Of a DNA stretch of 64,000 nucleotides, positions 38,339 to 46,676 are shown one piece after another. The notes beneath the pieces are model-generated. The model saw only the letters and a program-made list of their open reading frames with translations, ran no database searches and was not told the DNA's origin. Source of the stretch: Kaistia adipata DSM 17808 (GTDB lineage Bacteria; Pseudomonadota; Alphaproteobacteria; Rhizobiales; Kaistiaceae); contig NZ_AUHO01000006.1 in assembly GCF_000423225.1 (NCBI RefSeq), positions 620,001 through 684,000 on the forward strand, in the 5' to 3' direction. A program made the translations under genes and the position numbers. How positions within the stretch are numbered: position 1 is the stretch's first letter; every line of letters begins with the position of its first letter.

Positions 38339-38582
38339 TGGCTGTGGCAGCCTATTGAGCCTCGACAAGCGCCCTATTCACTTTTCGCTCCGGGAGGATC
38401 CGGTGGGCCACCTCATGAGGCACTGCCTCCTCGCCATCCGCTCGCCGTCATCCCGGACGCAGCGAAGCGGAGATCCGGGATCCACCCATCCGCAGCGCGG
38501 GACGGTCGTGAGCTGACGCGGTGTCGAGCACCGATGGACGCGGAATTGGCACGCAGCAACGGACGCCCGGCTCCTGAGGCGC

Positions 38583-38620
38583 GGAGGCATGGATCCCTGC
38601 TTTCGCAGGGATGACGGCGG
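38583..38620. repeat. Short intergenic repeat, copy 2 (38 bp)
   Basis: Second copy of the element at 38301-38338, in the same orientation, differing by one base (tgctttcgca instead of tgcttccgca, in the loop). It lies 33 nt after the stop of the minus-strand gene. Confidence 0.65.
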
Positions 38621-38653
38621 AGGGTGTGGTAGCCGCGGAGCTGCGCGCGGAGC

Positions 38654-39496
38654 CTAAAACGCGCCCTTTCGCGCGGCGCGCCACAGCCACCATTGCCGCT
38701 TCCATTGTGGCGGGTCGACCGGGGTCTTGAAGGGGTCGTAGTCGGGACGGTCCATGAGGGCCAGCACCGGCTCGACGAGCGCGACCGGCAGGAACGCCGG
38801 CAGGACGGCGCGATCGGCGCCCGCGAGCGCCGCGCGAGCGGCCCCGAGATGGCGGCGCGCGGTGGCGCGAAGATCCGCCAGCATGCGCAGCAGTTCGGGC
38901 GTCGTGCGGCCGGCGAAGATGTCCTCGGCGCGGACGCCGTGGCGCTCCATCAGGTCGGCCGGCATGAAGAGCTGCTGGCGGCTGGCATGCTGCGGCAGTG
39001 CGCGCATGAGCCCGGTCAGGGCCTGCGCGACGCCGGCATGGCCGGCCGCATCGGCCGTGCCGGGATCCTTTCCTTCCGAAAGGATGAGCGCCGCGAGTTG
39101 CAGCAACGCCGAAGCCGTCTCGCCGGCATAGCCTTCGAGGTCGGTCAGGCTCGGCATCGGATCGTTGTAGAGGTCGAAGATGCGCGCGGCGATGAGATTG
39201 TCGAAGGCGGCGCGCGGCAGGTCGTGCAGGCCGATGGTCTCGAGCAGCGCCGCGGCGACCGGGTGGCCCGCCACCTCGCCCCGCGCCTCGCCCGAGAGCA
39301 CGTCGCGCCACCACTGCAGGCGGATCTCGCCCGGCATGGGTCCGCTGATCGCCTCGCGCACCCGCGCGATCTCGATGTTGAAGGCGTGCAGCGCGAACAG
39401 ATAGCGCCGCTTGGCCTCCGGCGCGAAGAGATCGGCCAGAAAGCGATCGCGGTCATGCGCGCGCACTTCATCGGCGCAAAGGGCGAACACATCCAT
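38654..39496 (-). CDS. Squalene/phytoene-synthase-like protein, NDUFAF6-type complex I assembly factor
   Basis: This 280-residue protein has the phytoene/squalene synthase fold but lacks the first Asp-rich catalytic motif: where enzymes read like DDxxD it has ALHAFNIEIARVREAISGP and then EIRLQWWRDVL. This is very like human NDUFAF6 (AFNVELAQVKDSV, then MRMQFWKK, from memory), a complex I assembly factor. DLEGYAGETASALLQLAALIL matches the second conserved region. It starts 11 nt after the stop of the NDUFAF3-like gene in the secDF neighbourhood, supporting an assembly role rather than isoprenoid synthesis. Start at 39496 (MDVFALCADEV); a longer reading to 39667 overlaps the upstream gene. Confidence 0.85.
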   Translation of the reverse strand: MDVFALCADEVRAHDRDRFLADLFAPEAKRRYLFALHAFNIEIARVREAISGPMPGEIRLQWWRDVLSGEARGEVAGHPVAAALLETIGLHDLPRAAFDNLIAARIFDLYNDPMPSLTDLEGYAGETASALLQLAALILSEGKDPGTADAAGHAGVAQALTGLMRALPQHASRQQLFMPADLMERHGVRAEDIFAGRTTPELLRMLADLRATARRHLGAARAALAGADRAVLPAFLPVALVEPVLALMDRPDYDPFKTPVDPPQWKRQWWLWRAARKGAF

Positions 39497-39507
39497 GACA
39501 GAGCCGA

Positions 39508-39906
39508 TCAGAGAACGATGAGCGCCGCCGCCACCGGGCGGCCCTCGGACAGAAGGATATTGTAGGTCCGGACCGCCGGTCCGGTCGCCATCACCTCGAG
39601 CGCGATGCCGACCTCGCGGAGACGCTCGCGCAGCCCCTTCGGCACGGCCGCGATATCGCGGCCGCAACCGAGCACCAGGATGTCGATGTCGGCCGCCTCG
39701 GCGAAGACCTCGGCGAGCAGATCCTCGGTGATCTCCGAGACCTGGGTCACAGGCCAGCCATAGACGCCGCTCGGCACGCAGAGCAGCGAGCCATCATGCG
39801 ACATCTCCGCGAAGCGGAAGACCCCGTCGCCATAGACGTCGATCGGGGCCTGGCCGGGAAAGTGCTGCGGCCGCAGCGACTTCGAGGGCCGCGTGAAAAG
39901 CGCCAT
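39508..39906 (-). CDS. Mth938-like (DUF498) protein, NDUFAF3-type complex I assembly factor
   Basis: This 132-residue protein has the Mth938 domain: IDVYGDGVFRF, then GSLLCVPSGVYGWPV, DILVLGCGRDI, GIALEVMATGPAVRTYNILLSEGRPVAAALI. Human NDUFAF3, a mitochondrial complex I assembly factor, belongs to the same family and has the equivalent VVVGTGDRTE and FNFLCHEGRVTGAALI. The gene starts 5 nt after the secF stop and ends 11 nt before the NDUFAF6-like gene, so all are likely one transcription unit. A role in respiratory complex I biogenesis at the membrane is inferred from homology and context. Confidence 0.88.
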   Translation of the reverse strand: MALFTRPSKSLRPQHFPGQAPIDVYGDGVFRFAEMSHDGSLLCVPSGVYGWPVTQVSEITEDLLAEVFAEAADIDILVLGCGRDIAAVPKGLRERLREVGIALEVMATGPAVRTYNILLSEGRPVAAALIVL

Positions 39907-39911
39907 GCCGC

Positions 39912-40850
39912 TCAGGCCTTTCCGGCCGCCTCCGTTTGCGGCTTCTTGGTCAGGCTGTCCGGACGCAGGCCGAAATAGATCAGGATCGGCGCCGCGACGC
40001 AGACCGATGAGAAGATCGCCGCCAGCACGCCGAAGATCATGGCCGCCGTGAACGACTGGATGACCTCGCCGCCGAAGAAGTAGAGCGAGAACAGCGCGAT
40101 CAGGGTCGTCACCGTGGTGATCACAGTACGGCCGAGCATGTCGTTGATGGCGCGGTCGATCAGGTCGCCGATCGCGATCTTCTTGTACTTGCGGAGCGTC
40201 TCTCGAATACGGTCATAGACCACGACCGTGTCGTTCAGAGAGTAGCCGATGGTGGTCAGCACCGCGGCGAGCGAGGTCAGGTTGAACTCGTGCTGCGTGA
40301 CCACGTAGAAGCCGAAGGTCATCACCACGACGTTCGCGGCCGAGATGAACGATCCGACGGCGAACTGCCACTCGAAGCGGAACCACACATAGACGGCGAT
40401 CGCCGCGAATGTCGCGAGCAGCGCCATGGAGCCGTTGAAGGCGAGCTCGCCCGAGACGCGCGGGCCGACGATCTCGGTGCGCCGGAACTCGGCCTCGTCG
40501 GCGAGCGCCGTGCGGATCTTGCCGATCGCCGCCTGCTGCGCCTCTTCGCCACCGTCCTGCTGGCCGATGCGGATGAGGATCGAGTCTTCGGCGCCGATGG
40601 TCTGCACCTGCACGTCGCCAAGGCCGAGGCCGTTCAGCTTCGAGCGCAGGGCCCCCATGTCGGGATGCTCTTCCTTGGTCTGGATCTCGATGACGGTGCC
40701 ACCGAGGAAGTCGATGCCGTAGTTCGGGCCGACCGCGAAGAACAGCACCACCGACATGATCGACAGGAACGCGGCGAGCGGGAACGTCCACTTCCGCATC
40801 CGCATGAACGGGATGTTGGTCTGGTCCGGGACGATACGAAAATGTGCCAT
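39912..40850 (-). CDS. secF: Protein translocase subunit SecF
   Basis: SecF works with SecD to use the proton-motive force to complete protein export through SecYEG. The 312-residue protein has six membrane helices, the start IPFMRMRKWTFPLAAFLSIMSV, the first periplasmic domain with YGIDFLGGTVIEI, and the conserved ATIGYSLNDTVVVYDRIRE (here TTIGYSLNDTVVVYDRIRE). The ATG at 40850 (MAHFRIVP) is chosen; a longer reading to 40901 overlaps secD and is rejected. It lies 11 nt after the secD stop and is followed within 5 nt by the NDUFAF3-like gene. Confidence 0.96.
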   Translation of the reverse strand: MAHFRIVPDQTNIPFMRMRKWTFPLAAFLSIMSVVLFFAVGPNYGIDFLGGTVIEIQTKEEHPDMGALRSKLNGLGLGDVQVQTIGAEDSILIRIGQQDGGEEAQQAAIGKIRTALADEAEFRRTEIVGPRVSGELAFNGSMALLATFAAIAVYVWFRFEWQFAVGSFISAANVVVMTFGFYVVTQHEFNLTSLAAVLTTIGYSLNDTVVVYDRIRETLRKYKKIAIGDLIDRAINDMLGRTVITTVTTLIALFSLYFFGGEVIQSFTAAMIFGVLAAIFSSVCVAAPILIYFGLRPDSLTKKPQTEAAGKA

Positions 40851-40861
40851 GGGATTCGTCC

Positions 40862-42460
40862 TCAGAGCGTGATCTTGGTCGGACGCTGCCAGCGCACCCA
40901 CAGCGCAACCATCAGGCGCGTGAAGGTGAACGCCGTGAAGATGGTCGTCGCGACGCCGATGGCGTGGGTAACGGCGAAGCCGCGGATCGGGCCGGAGCCG
41001 AGATAGAACAGCACAAGTGCCGCGATCAGGGTCGTCACGTTCGCGTCAAGAATGGTGCCGAGCGCCTTCTGGAAGCCGGCATCGATCGACGCGATCGCCG
41101 ATCTCCCCGCCTTGAACTCCTCGCGTATGCGCTCGTAGATCAGCACGTTGGCGTCCACCGCCGTGCCCACCGTGATGATGACGCCCGCGATGCCGGGCAG
41201 AGACAGGGTCGCCCCGAGCAGCGTCATGACCGCGAAGATCAGGACGATGTTCACGATCACCGCGATGTTGGCGATCCATCCCAGGAAGCCATAGGTCAGC
41301 ACCATGAAGGCGCAGACGGCGACGGTGGCGATGATCGAGGCGAGCTTGCCGGCGGCGATCGAGTCGGCGCCGAGGCCGGGACCGATATTGCGCTCCTCGA
41401 CGATGGTCAGCTTCGCCGGCAGCGAGCCGGCGCGCAGCAGGATCGCAAGGTCGTTGGCGGACTGGATCGAGAAATTGCCGCTGATCTGGCCGGAACCGCC
41501 GAGAATGGGCTCGCGGATGACCGGCGCGGAGATCACCTTGTCGTCGAGGACGATGGCGAAGGGCCGGTTGACGTTCTTCTGCGTGACCTCGCCGAAGATG
41601 CGGGCGCCGGTGCTCGACAGGCGGAACGAGACGACGGGCTCGTTGGTACGCGAGTCGAAGGTCGCCTGCGCGTCGGCCAGGTCCTCGCCCGTCAGAAGCG
41701 GCGCTTCCTCGAGCACATAGGGGACCGGCGGCGTGTCGGTCGAATTGAGCACGACGGTGCCGGGCTTGCGGGCGCCTTCGGGCGAGGCGCCCGTGTCGAC
41801 GAGGTGGAAGGTCAGCTGGGCGGTCTGGCCGACCAGGGACTTCAGCCGCTCGGGATCGCCGAGGCCCGGGGCCTCGACGAGGATGCGGTCGGAGCCCTGG
41901 CGCTGGATCGACGGCTCGACCGTGCCGAGCTGGTCGATACGACGGCCGATGACCTCGATCGACTGGTCGACGATCTGGCGCACGCGCTGGTCGAGGCCGG
42001 CCTCGGAATAGCTCATCCGCACCACGCCGTCGCTGCCGACGTCGAGGTTGAATTCGTTGACGCCCGGGCCGCCCAGCGCCGAGGTGCCGAGCGGATTCTG
42101 GAGCGGTTCAAGCCGCTTCCGGACCTCCGGCAGCTGCGACAGGTCGCGGACGCGGAACTGCACGCCCTGACCCTGCACGCCGAGACCCGAATAGCCGATG
42201 CGCGGCTCGTCGAGCATCGCCTTGCGGATATCGCCGACAAGCGTGCGCAGGCGCTTCTGCACATAGTCCTGCTTGTCGACCTGGTAGAGCAGATAGGCGC
42301 CCCCCTGAAGGTCGAGGCCGAGCACCAGCTGCCGCTTCGGCACCCAGCTCGGCCAGGATTCGACGGTTTCCTTGGAGAACAGATTGGGAAGAGCGATCAG
42401 GAACCCGACGATGACTACCGTCAGGATCGAAATCATCTTCCAGCGTGTGAAATGCAGCAT
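40862..42460 (-). CDS. secD: Protein translocase subunit SecD
   Basis: SecD is the larger partner of SecF in the Sec translocon accessory complex. The 532-residue protein has an N-terminal helix (ISILTVVIVGFLIALPNLF), LGLDLQGGAYLLYQVD, a long periplasmic domain with the ISAPVIREPI stretch and GSGQISGNF, and the membrane domain with GTAVDANVLIYERIREE. It starts at 42460 (MLHFTRWK). YajC is encoded 63 nt upstream. The unit yajC-secD-secF is standard; here two complex I assembly-like genes are appended. Confidence 0.97.
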   Translation of the reverse strand: MLHFTRWKMISILTVVIVGFLIALPNLFSKETVESWPSWVPKRQLVLGLDLQGGAYLLYQVDKQDYVQKRLRTLVGDIRKAMLDEPRIGYSGLGVQGQGVQFRVRDLSQLPEVRKRLEPLQNPLGTSALGGPGVNEFNLDVGSDGVVRMSYSEAGLDQRVRQIVDQSIEVIGRRIDQLGTVEPSIQRQGSDRILVEAPGLGDPERLKSLVGQTAQLTFHLVDTGASPEGARKPGTVVLNSTDTPPVPYVLEEAPLLTGEDLADAQATFDSRTNEPVVSFRLSSTGARIFGEVTQKNVNRPFAIVLDDKVISAPVIREPILGGSGQISGNFSIQSANDLAILLRAGSLPAKLTIVEERNIGPGLGADSIAAGKLASIIATVAVCAFMVLTYGFLGWIANIAVIVNIVLIFAVMTLLGATLSLPGIAGVIITVGTAVDANVLIYERIREEFKAGRSAIASIDAGFQKALGTILDANVTTLIAALVLFYLGSGPIRGFAVTHAIGVATTIFTAFTFTRLMVALWVRWQRPTKITL

Positions 42461-42523
42461 GGAAACCGTTCCAGTCGAGTGCGGCCCTCAGGCGAGCCGT
42501 TACATCAGGGGAGCGCGGAAGGC

Positions 42524-42862
42524 TTACTCGCCGTCCTTGGCCGGCTCGCCCTTGGCGCGCACGTCGGCGATCGCGGCGCGCGAAACGCGGACGCGGACGC
42601 CCTCGGCGATCTCCAGCAGGATTTCGGAGTCATCCACCACCTTGTTGATCTTGCCGATCAGACCGCCCGACAGAACGACGGTATCGCCCCGGCGCGCGTT
42701 CTTGATCATCTCCTGGTGCGCCTTCTGCTTCTGCCGCTGCGGGCGAATCATCAGGAACCACATGATCGCGAAGACGAAGATGAACGGGACGAACTGGATC
42801 AGCAGATCGGCGCCACCGGGCGCGGCACCGGCTGCCTGGGCGAAGGCGGGGGTGATGAACAT
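42524..42862 (-). CDS. yajC: Preprotein translocase subunit YajC
   Basis: YajC is a small membrane protein associated with SecDF. The 112-residue product has the expected single membrane helix (LLIQFVPFIFVFAIMWFLMI) followed by RPQRQKQKAHQEMIKNARRGDTVVLSGGLIGKI, the family hallmark. It opens the secDF operon; a good promoter lies at 42979-43006. Confidence 0.96.
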   Translation of the reverse strand: MFITPAFAQAAGAAPGGADLLIQFVPFIFVFAIMWFLMIRPQRQKQKAHQEMIKNARRGDTVVLSGGLIGKINKVVDDSEILLEIAEGVRVRVSRAAIADVRAKGEPAKDGE

Positions 42863-42978
42863 GAAAAAGGATTCTCCCTTTGGGCTTTGGCGGGTCCGCT
42901 GATGGCCCGTCAGGTCTGGATGCGTCGTTTGCTCCGACCATCACTTAGGGAGGGACAGCGGTTCGCGAAACGGCGCGG

Positions 42979-43006
42979 AATATAACGACGCGGCAAGCCT
43001 TTGCAA
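42979..43006 (-). promoter_or_regulatory. Sigma-70-type promoter for the yajC-secDF operon
   Basis: On the minus strand TTGCAA (43006-43001) and TATATT (42984-42979) are spaced by 16 nt, with a transcription start expected near 42972, about 110 nt before the yajC ATG. This is the main feature in the 328-bp gap between yajC and the divergent DUF815 gene; I see no other gene there. Confidence 0.5.
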
Positions 43007-43190
43007 ATGGCCGCGCCCGCATGATAGTGGCGAATGTCGCCCGAAGCCTCCGCCCGAGGGCAGGAAGCGATCATCCGGACGGCCGAACGGGGCCCTTGCC
43101 ATCGTTCGTACGCTTCCACCCCAAGCTGCCGGCGCCGCCCGCAGGCCTCGCGACCCGCGTGAGGTAAGGTGCGGCGCGAGGAAATGCACT

Positions 43191-44075
43191 GTGACAGAAG
43201 ATCCCTTGAAGTCCGTCGCCGATCGTCTCGACCGGCTCATCGCGCTGATCGAGCGGGCCGTGCCGCCGGCACGCCCGAAATTCGATCCCGACACCGCCGA
43301 CGCCTTCGTCTGGCAGGCCTCGACCGGCACGCTGCAGCCGGTGCCGAGGGTCAACCGCGTCGAGATGGTGCTGCTGAAGGGCGTCGACCGCGTTCGCGAC
43401 ATCCTGGTCGACAACACCGACCGCTTCGCGCGCGGCCTGCCGGCCAACAACGTCCTGCTCTGGGGCGCCCGCGGCATGGGCAAGAGCTCGCTGGTCAAGG
43501 CGGCCCACGCCACGATCAACAGCGACCTCGCCAAGCTGCCCGGCGGCCACCCGATGAAGCTGATCGAGATCCATCGCGAGGATATCGACAGCCTGCCCGA
43601 GCTGATGACGCTGGTGCGCGGCCTCGATCGCCGTTTCATCCTGTTCTGCGACGACCTTTCCTTCGACAATGACGACACGTCCTACAAGTCGCTCAAGGCG
43701 GCGCTGGACGGCGGCGTCGAGGGTCGCCCTGAGAACGTCGTGTTCTACGCGACGTCGAACCGCCGCCACCTGCTGCCGCGCGACATGATGGAGAATGAGC
43801 GCTCGACGGCGATCAATCCCGGCGAGGCGGTCGAGGAGAAGGTGTCGCTGTCGGATCGGTTCGGCCTGTGGCTCGGCTTCCACAAGTGCAGCCAGGACGA
43901 CTATCTCGCCATGGTCAACGGCTATGCCGAGCACTACGGGCTGAAGGTGGAGCCGGAGGTCCTGCGCGCCGAGGCGCTGGAGTGGGCGACGACGCGCGGG
44001 GCGCGTTCCGGTCGCGTGGCCTGGCAGTATGTGCAGGATCTGGCGGGGCGACTTGGGGTCGCTCTGAAGGGCTGA
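43191..44075 (+). CDS. DUF815 AAA-type ATP-binding protein
   Basis: This 294-residue protein has Walker A in LLWGARGMGKSSLVKA, Walker B in RFILFCDDLSFD, sensor-like FYATSNRRHLLPRDMM, and DRFGLWLGFHKCSQDDYL, the DUF815 pattern. It begins with GTG at 43191, preceded by GAGGAAA. The family is conserved in this genomic position in Rhizobiales, next to the nlpD and yajC genes. No molecular role is established beyond AAA-type ATP binding. It is divergent from yajC and convergent with nlpD. Confidence 0.92.
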   Translation: MTEDPLKSVADRLDRLIALIERAVPPARPKFDPDTADAFVWQASTGTLQPVPRVNRVEMVLLKGVDRVRDILVDNTDRFARGLPANNVLLWGARGMGKSSLVKAAHATINSDLAKLPGGHPMKLIEIHREDIDSLPELMTLVRGLDRRFILFCDDLSFDNDDTSYKSLKAALDGGVEGRPENVVFYATSNRRHLLPRDMMENERSTAINPGEAVEEKVSLSDRFGLWLGFHKCSQDDYLAMVNGYAEHYGLKVEPEVLRAEALEWATTRGARSGRVAWQYVQDLAGRLGVALKG

Positions 44076-44097
44076 AGCCGCCCCACCAGCTTAGTGA

Positions 44098-44129
44098 CCG
44101 ACCGACCCTCACGAGACGAGGTCGGTCGG
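44098..44129. terminator. Hairpin between convergent DUF815 and nlpD genes
   Basis: A 10-bp perfect stem ccgaccgacc/ggtcggtcgg with a 12-nt loop lies between the two stop codons. Neither side has a T-run. Confidence 0.45.
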
Positions 44130-44144
44130 CCAAGGATCAGTCGG

Positions 44145-45632
44145 TCAGCTCTGGAGGTAATCCAGCGGGTTGACCGGCTTCGAGCCGCGGCGAAGCTCGA
44201 AATGCAGCTGCGGCGCATTGACCGAGCCCGACGAGCCGGCCTGCGAGATGATCTGGCCGCGACGCACGGTATCGCCGCGCTTGACCAGGATCTTGCTGTT
44301 GTGGGCGTAGGCGGAGACCCAGCCGTCGGCATGGCGCACCAGCACCAGGTTGCCGTAGCCTTCCAGTTCGCTGCCGGCATAGATCACGGTGCCGGCCTCG
44401 GCCGCCTTGACCGACGTTCCTTCCGGCACGGCGAGATTGATGCCGTCGTTCTTCTCGCCCGTCGCCGAGGCACCGAAGCCCGTGATGATCCGCCCGCGCA
44501 CCGGCCAGCGGAAGGTCGTGCCATTGGCCGAGCCCGGATCCAGGCTCGCATTGGTGGCGTCGGCCTTGTCGGACGACGGCGGCGCATAGGCGACCGGCGC
44601 GTTCGCGGCCGGCTTGGTGATCGAGGCCGCCTCGGCGAGACCCGAGTCGGGCTTGGCGACAGCGGCCGTCGTCGCCGGATCGACCGCCTTCTGCGGCGCG
44701 TTGGCGGCAACCGGCTTGGCGTTCGGATCGTCGCCGCGCGGCTTCTCCTCGCGACGGGCCGGATCGGAACGCAGCGCCACCGCCTGCGGATTCTCGCCCT
44801 TGCCCGGAATGCGGAGCGTCTGGCCCGACCTGAGCTGGTTGGTCGAGGTCAGGTTGTTGGCGCTCGCGATATCCTTGGCGCTGATGCCGTAGAGCCGCGC
44901 GATCGAGGACAGCGTCTGGCCCGGCGAAACCGTGTGCAGGCCATTGAGCGAGCCGCTCTCGGGCGAGACGGCGGGCTTGCGCTCGGCCGCCGGGGCGCTG
45001 GCGACGAGCTGGGCGTTCTGCGCTGCCGGCGCCGGAGCGGCGCCACCCGCCAAGCCGTAAGTCGGAATGGTCAGGCGCGTGCCCGCCCCGACCTGCGAGG
45101 GATTGGCGATGTTGTTGACGCGGGCGAGTTCCTTGATCGGAACGCCATAGCGGCGCGACACCGACGACATCGTCTCGCCGGGGCCGAGCGTCACCACGGT
45201 AGCGTTTTCCGTCGACCAGCCGGCGCTGCTGCGCGGCGGCTGGGCGGCGGAGGCGACCTGGGTGGGCGCGACGGACTGGGCCGGCGGCGTATAGGCGCCC
45301 GGCTGGCCGTAGGTCTGCGGCGCGCCATAGGACGGCGCGGCGGCGACGGGCGCCTGCTGCACGCCCGGGAGCATCGGCGGCAGATCGGAACGCGCCACCG
45401 AGCGCGACGGTGCCGGCGCCGTGACGACGTCGTTGCTGTAGCTGTAGTCGACCGGCGCGGGCATCGGCTGATTGCCGCCGATGATCTGCTTCTGGTTGGC
45501 CGTGCTGCCGGTGAAGATCGAACCGTAGCGCGAGCCGTCTGAGCTACAGGCCGCCGTCAGGCCAGCGAGCAGCGCGACGAACGCAACCTGGGAGAGAGTC
45601 CGAGACCGAAAAGAGGAGACATTTCTGCACAT
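44145..45632 (-). CDS. nlpD: NlpD-type LysM/M23 lipoprotein, amidase activator
   Basis: This 495-residue lipoprotein (signal peptide with GLTAAC) has a long Pro/Ala/Gln-rich spacer, two LysM domains (VTLGPGETMSSVSRRYGVPIKELARVNNI and HTVSPGQTLSSIARLYGISAKDIASANNL), another linker, and a C-terminal M23 (LytM) domain. In that domain the usual first zinc-ligand His and the Asp are replaced: the site reads NDGINLAVPEG, while the later YAHNSKI and LHFELR remain. E. coli NlpD is degenerate at the same place and activates the amidase AmiC. So a regulatory, non-hydrolytic role at the division septum is likely. It follows pcm and surE on the same strand. Start at 45632 (MCRNVSSF); a 10-residue longer start is possible. 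Confidence 0.88.
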   Translation of the reverse strand: MCRNVSSFRSRTLSQVAFVALLAGLTAACSSDGSRYGSIFTGSTANQKQIIGGNQPMPAPVDYSYSNDVVTAPAPSRSVARSDLPPMLPGVQQAPVAAAPSYGAPQTYGQPGAYTPPAQSVAPTQVASAAQPPRSSAGWSTENATVVTLGPGETMSSVSRRYGVPIKELARVNNIANPSQVGAGTRLTIPTYGLAGGAAPAPAAQNAQLVASAPAAERKPAVSPESGSLNGLHTVSPGQTLSSIARLYGISAKDIASANNLTSTNQLRSGQTLRIPGKGENPQAVALRSDPARREEKPRGDDPNAKPVAANAPQKAVDPATTAAVAKPDSGLAEAASITKPAANAPVAYAPPSSDKADATNASLDPGSANGTTFRWPVRGRIITGFGASATGEKNDGINLAVPEGTSVKAAEAGTVIYAGSELEGYGNLVLVRHADGWVSAYAHNSKILVKRGDTVRRGQIISQAGSSGSVNAPQLHFELRRGSKPVNPLDYLQS

Positions 45633-45889
45633 CGAGCCTACTCGCAACGCCACACCACACATGACGCCACTAAACGCCGGTAACGTTTATAAAGGCTTAA
45701 ACACGAAACCGAATTTGATCCGCCGGCGACGCAACCCGTGCCGCGTCGCCGCAATTCCGGCCGTTTTCAGGAAATCGCCACGACGGAACGCGCGCCGATA
45801 CGGTTAAGGCAGGCCCTCTCACGGCCGGCCATGAGAGACCGACGCGACCCGACGCCGAATCACGCCACCTTCGACAGGCTGGGGGATGA

Positions 45890-46582
45890 TCAGAGGGCAG
45901 CCGCCCTGCCCCGGATCAGCGGCACCATGCGCACCGGGCAGATCGGCGTCGCCACCAGCTGGCGATCGACCCGCATGAAGCGGGTCATGGTCTGGATGCC
46001 GTCGTCGGGGCCGATCGGCATCACCAGTGTGCCGCTGGTCGTCAGCGATTCGATGAAGGCCTGCGGCACCGCTGGCGCCGAGGCCGAGCAGATGATCCGG
46101 TCGAACGGCCCCTTGTCCGGCCAGCCGATCAGGCCATCGCCGAAGCTGGAGCTGATATTGCCGATCCGGAGCATCTCGAACCGGTTCTGCGCCGCCGCCA
46201 CCAGGGTGCGGAAACGGTCGATCGTGTAGACCCGGCGCGACAGGCGCGAGAGCACCGCCGTCAGGTAGCCGGTTCCCGTCCCGATCTCGAACACGCGGCA
46301 ACGCGTCGTCGGCGCCAGCGCCTCGATCATGCGGGCGGCGACAATGGGCGGGGTGTTGAGCTGGCCGCAATCGATCGGCTGCGGTCGCTCGGCGAAGAGC
46401 GGCGCTCGCCTGCCATCGGACGACATGAACTGCTCGCGCGGGACCGACTCGAACGCGTCGACCATTCGGCGATCCATGATGCCGAACTGCCGCATGCGCA
46501 AAAGAAAGGCCGCGATCGGGACGAACCCGTCGTCGACCGCTTCCTCGTCCACAGCATGGAACTGAACCGCCCCGAGTGCCAT
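45890..46582 (-). CDS. pcm: Protein-L-isoaspartate O-methyltransferase
   Basis: Pcm methylates L-isoaspartyl residues to begin repair of aged proteins. The 230-residue protein contains the methyltransferase motif I as FEIGTGTGYLTAVLSRL, the preceding PQPIDCGQLNTPPIVAARMIEAL typical of Pcm (usual GQTIS...A.M), and PFDRIICSASAPAVPQ. It is longer at the N-terminus than some homologues (LLRMRQFGIMDRRMVDAFESVPRE begins the conserved part). It lies between surE and nlpD, matching the surE-pcm-nlpD order of many Proteobacteria. The Gln-Leu-Asn version of the motif is slightly atypical. Confidence 0.92.
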   Translation of the reverse strand: MALGAVQFHAVDEEAVDDGFVPIAAFLLRMRQFGIMDRRMVDAFESVPREQFMSSDGRRAPLFAERPQPIDCGQLNTPPIVAARMIEALAPTTRCRVFEIGTGTGYLTAVLSRLSRRVYTIDRFRTLVAAAQNRFEMLRIGNISSSFGDGLIGWPDKGPFDRIICSASAPAVPQAFIESLTTSGTLVMPIGPDDGIQTMTRFMRVDRQLVATPICPVRMVPLIRGRAAAL

Positions 46583-46676
46583 ACGCTACGCGCCCTCGCC
46601 TACTTGACGCTAGTCATGCGGCAGAGGTGGTAAACGCCGTCTTATTGCAGCTCGAGCGATCGTCGATTTCGCGCGT

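Larger units (their letters stand above)
38271..38653. other. Non-coding 383-bp interval rich in short palindromic repeats
   Basis: This gap between the convergent radical SAM and NDUFAF6-like genes contains the two 38-bp repeats and, between them, a palindromic segment with tcccgga/tccggga (about 38451-38479). I see no convincing reading frame, promoter or RNA gene. Such repeats are frequent between convergent genes in Rhizobiales. Confidence 0.6.
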
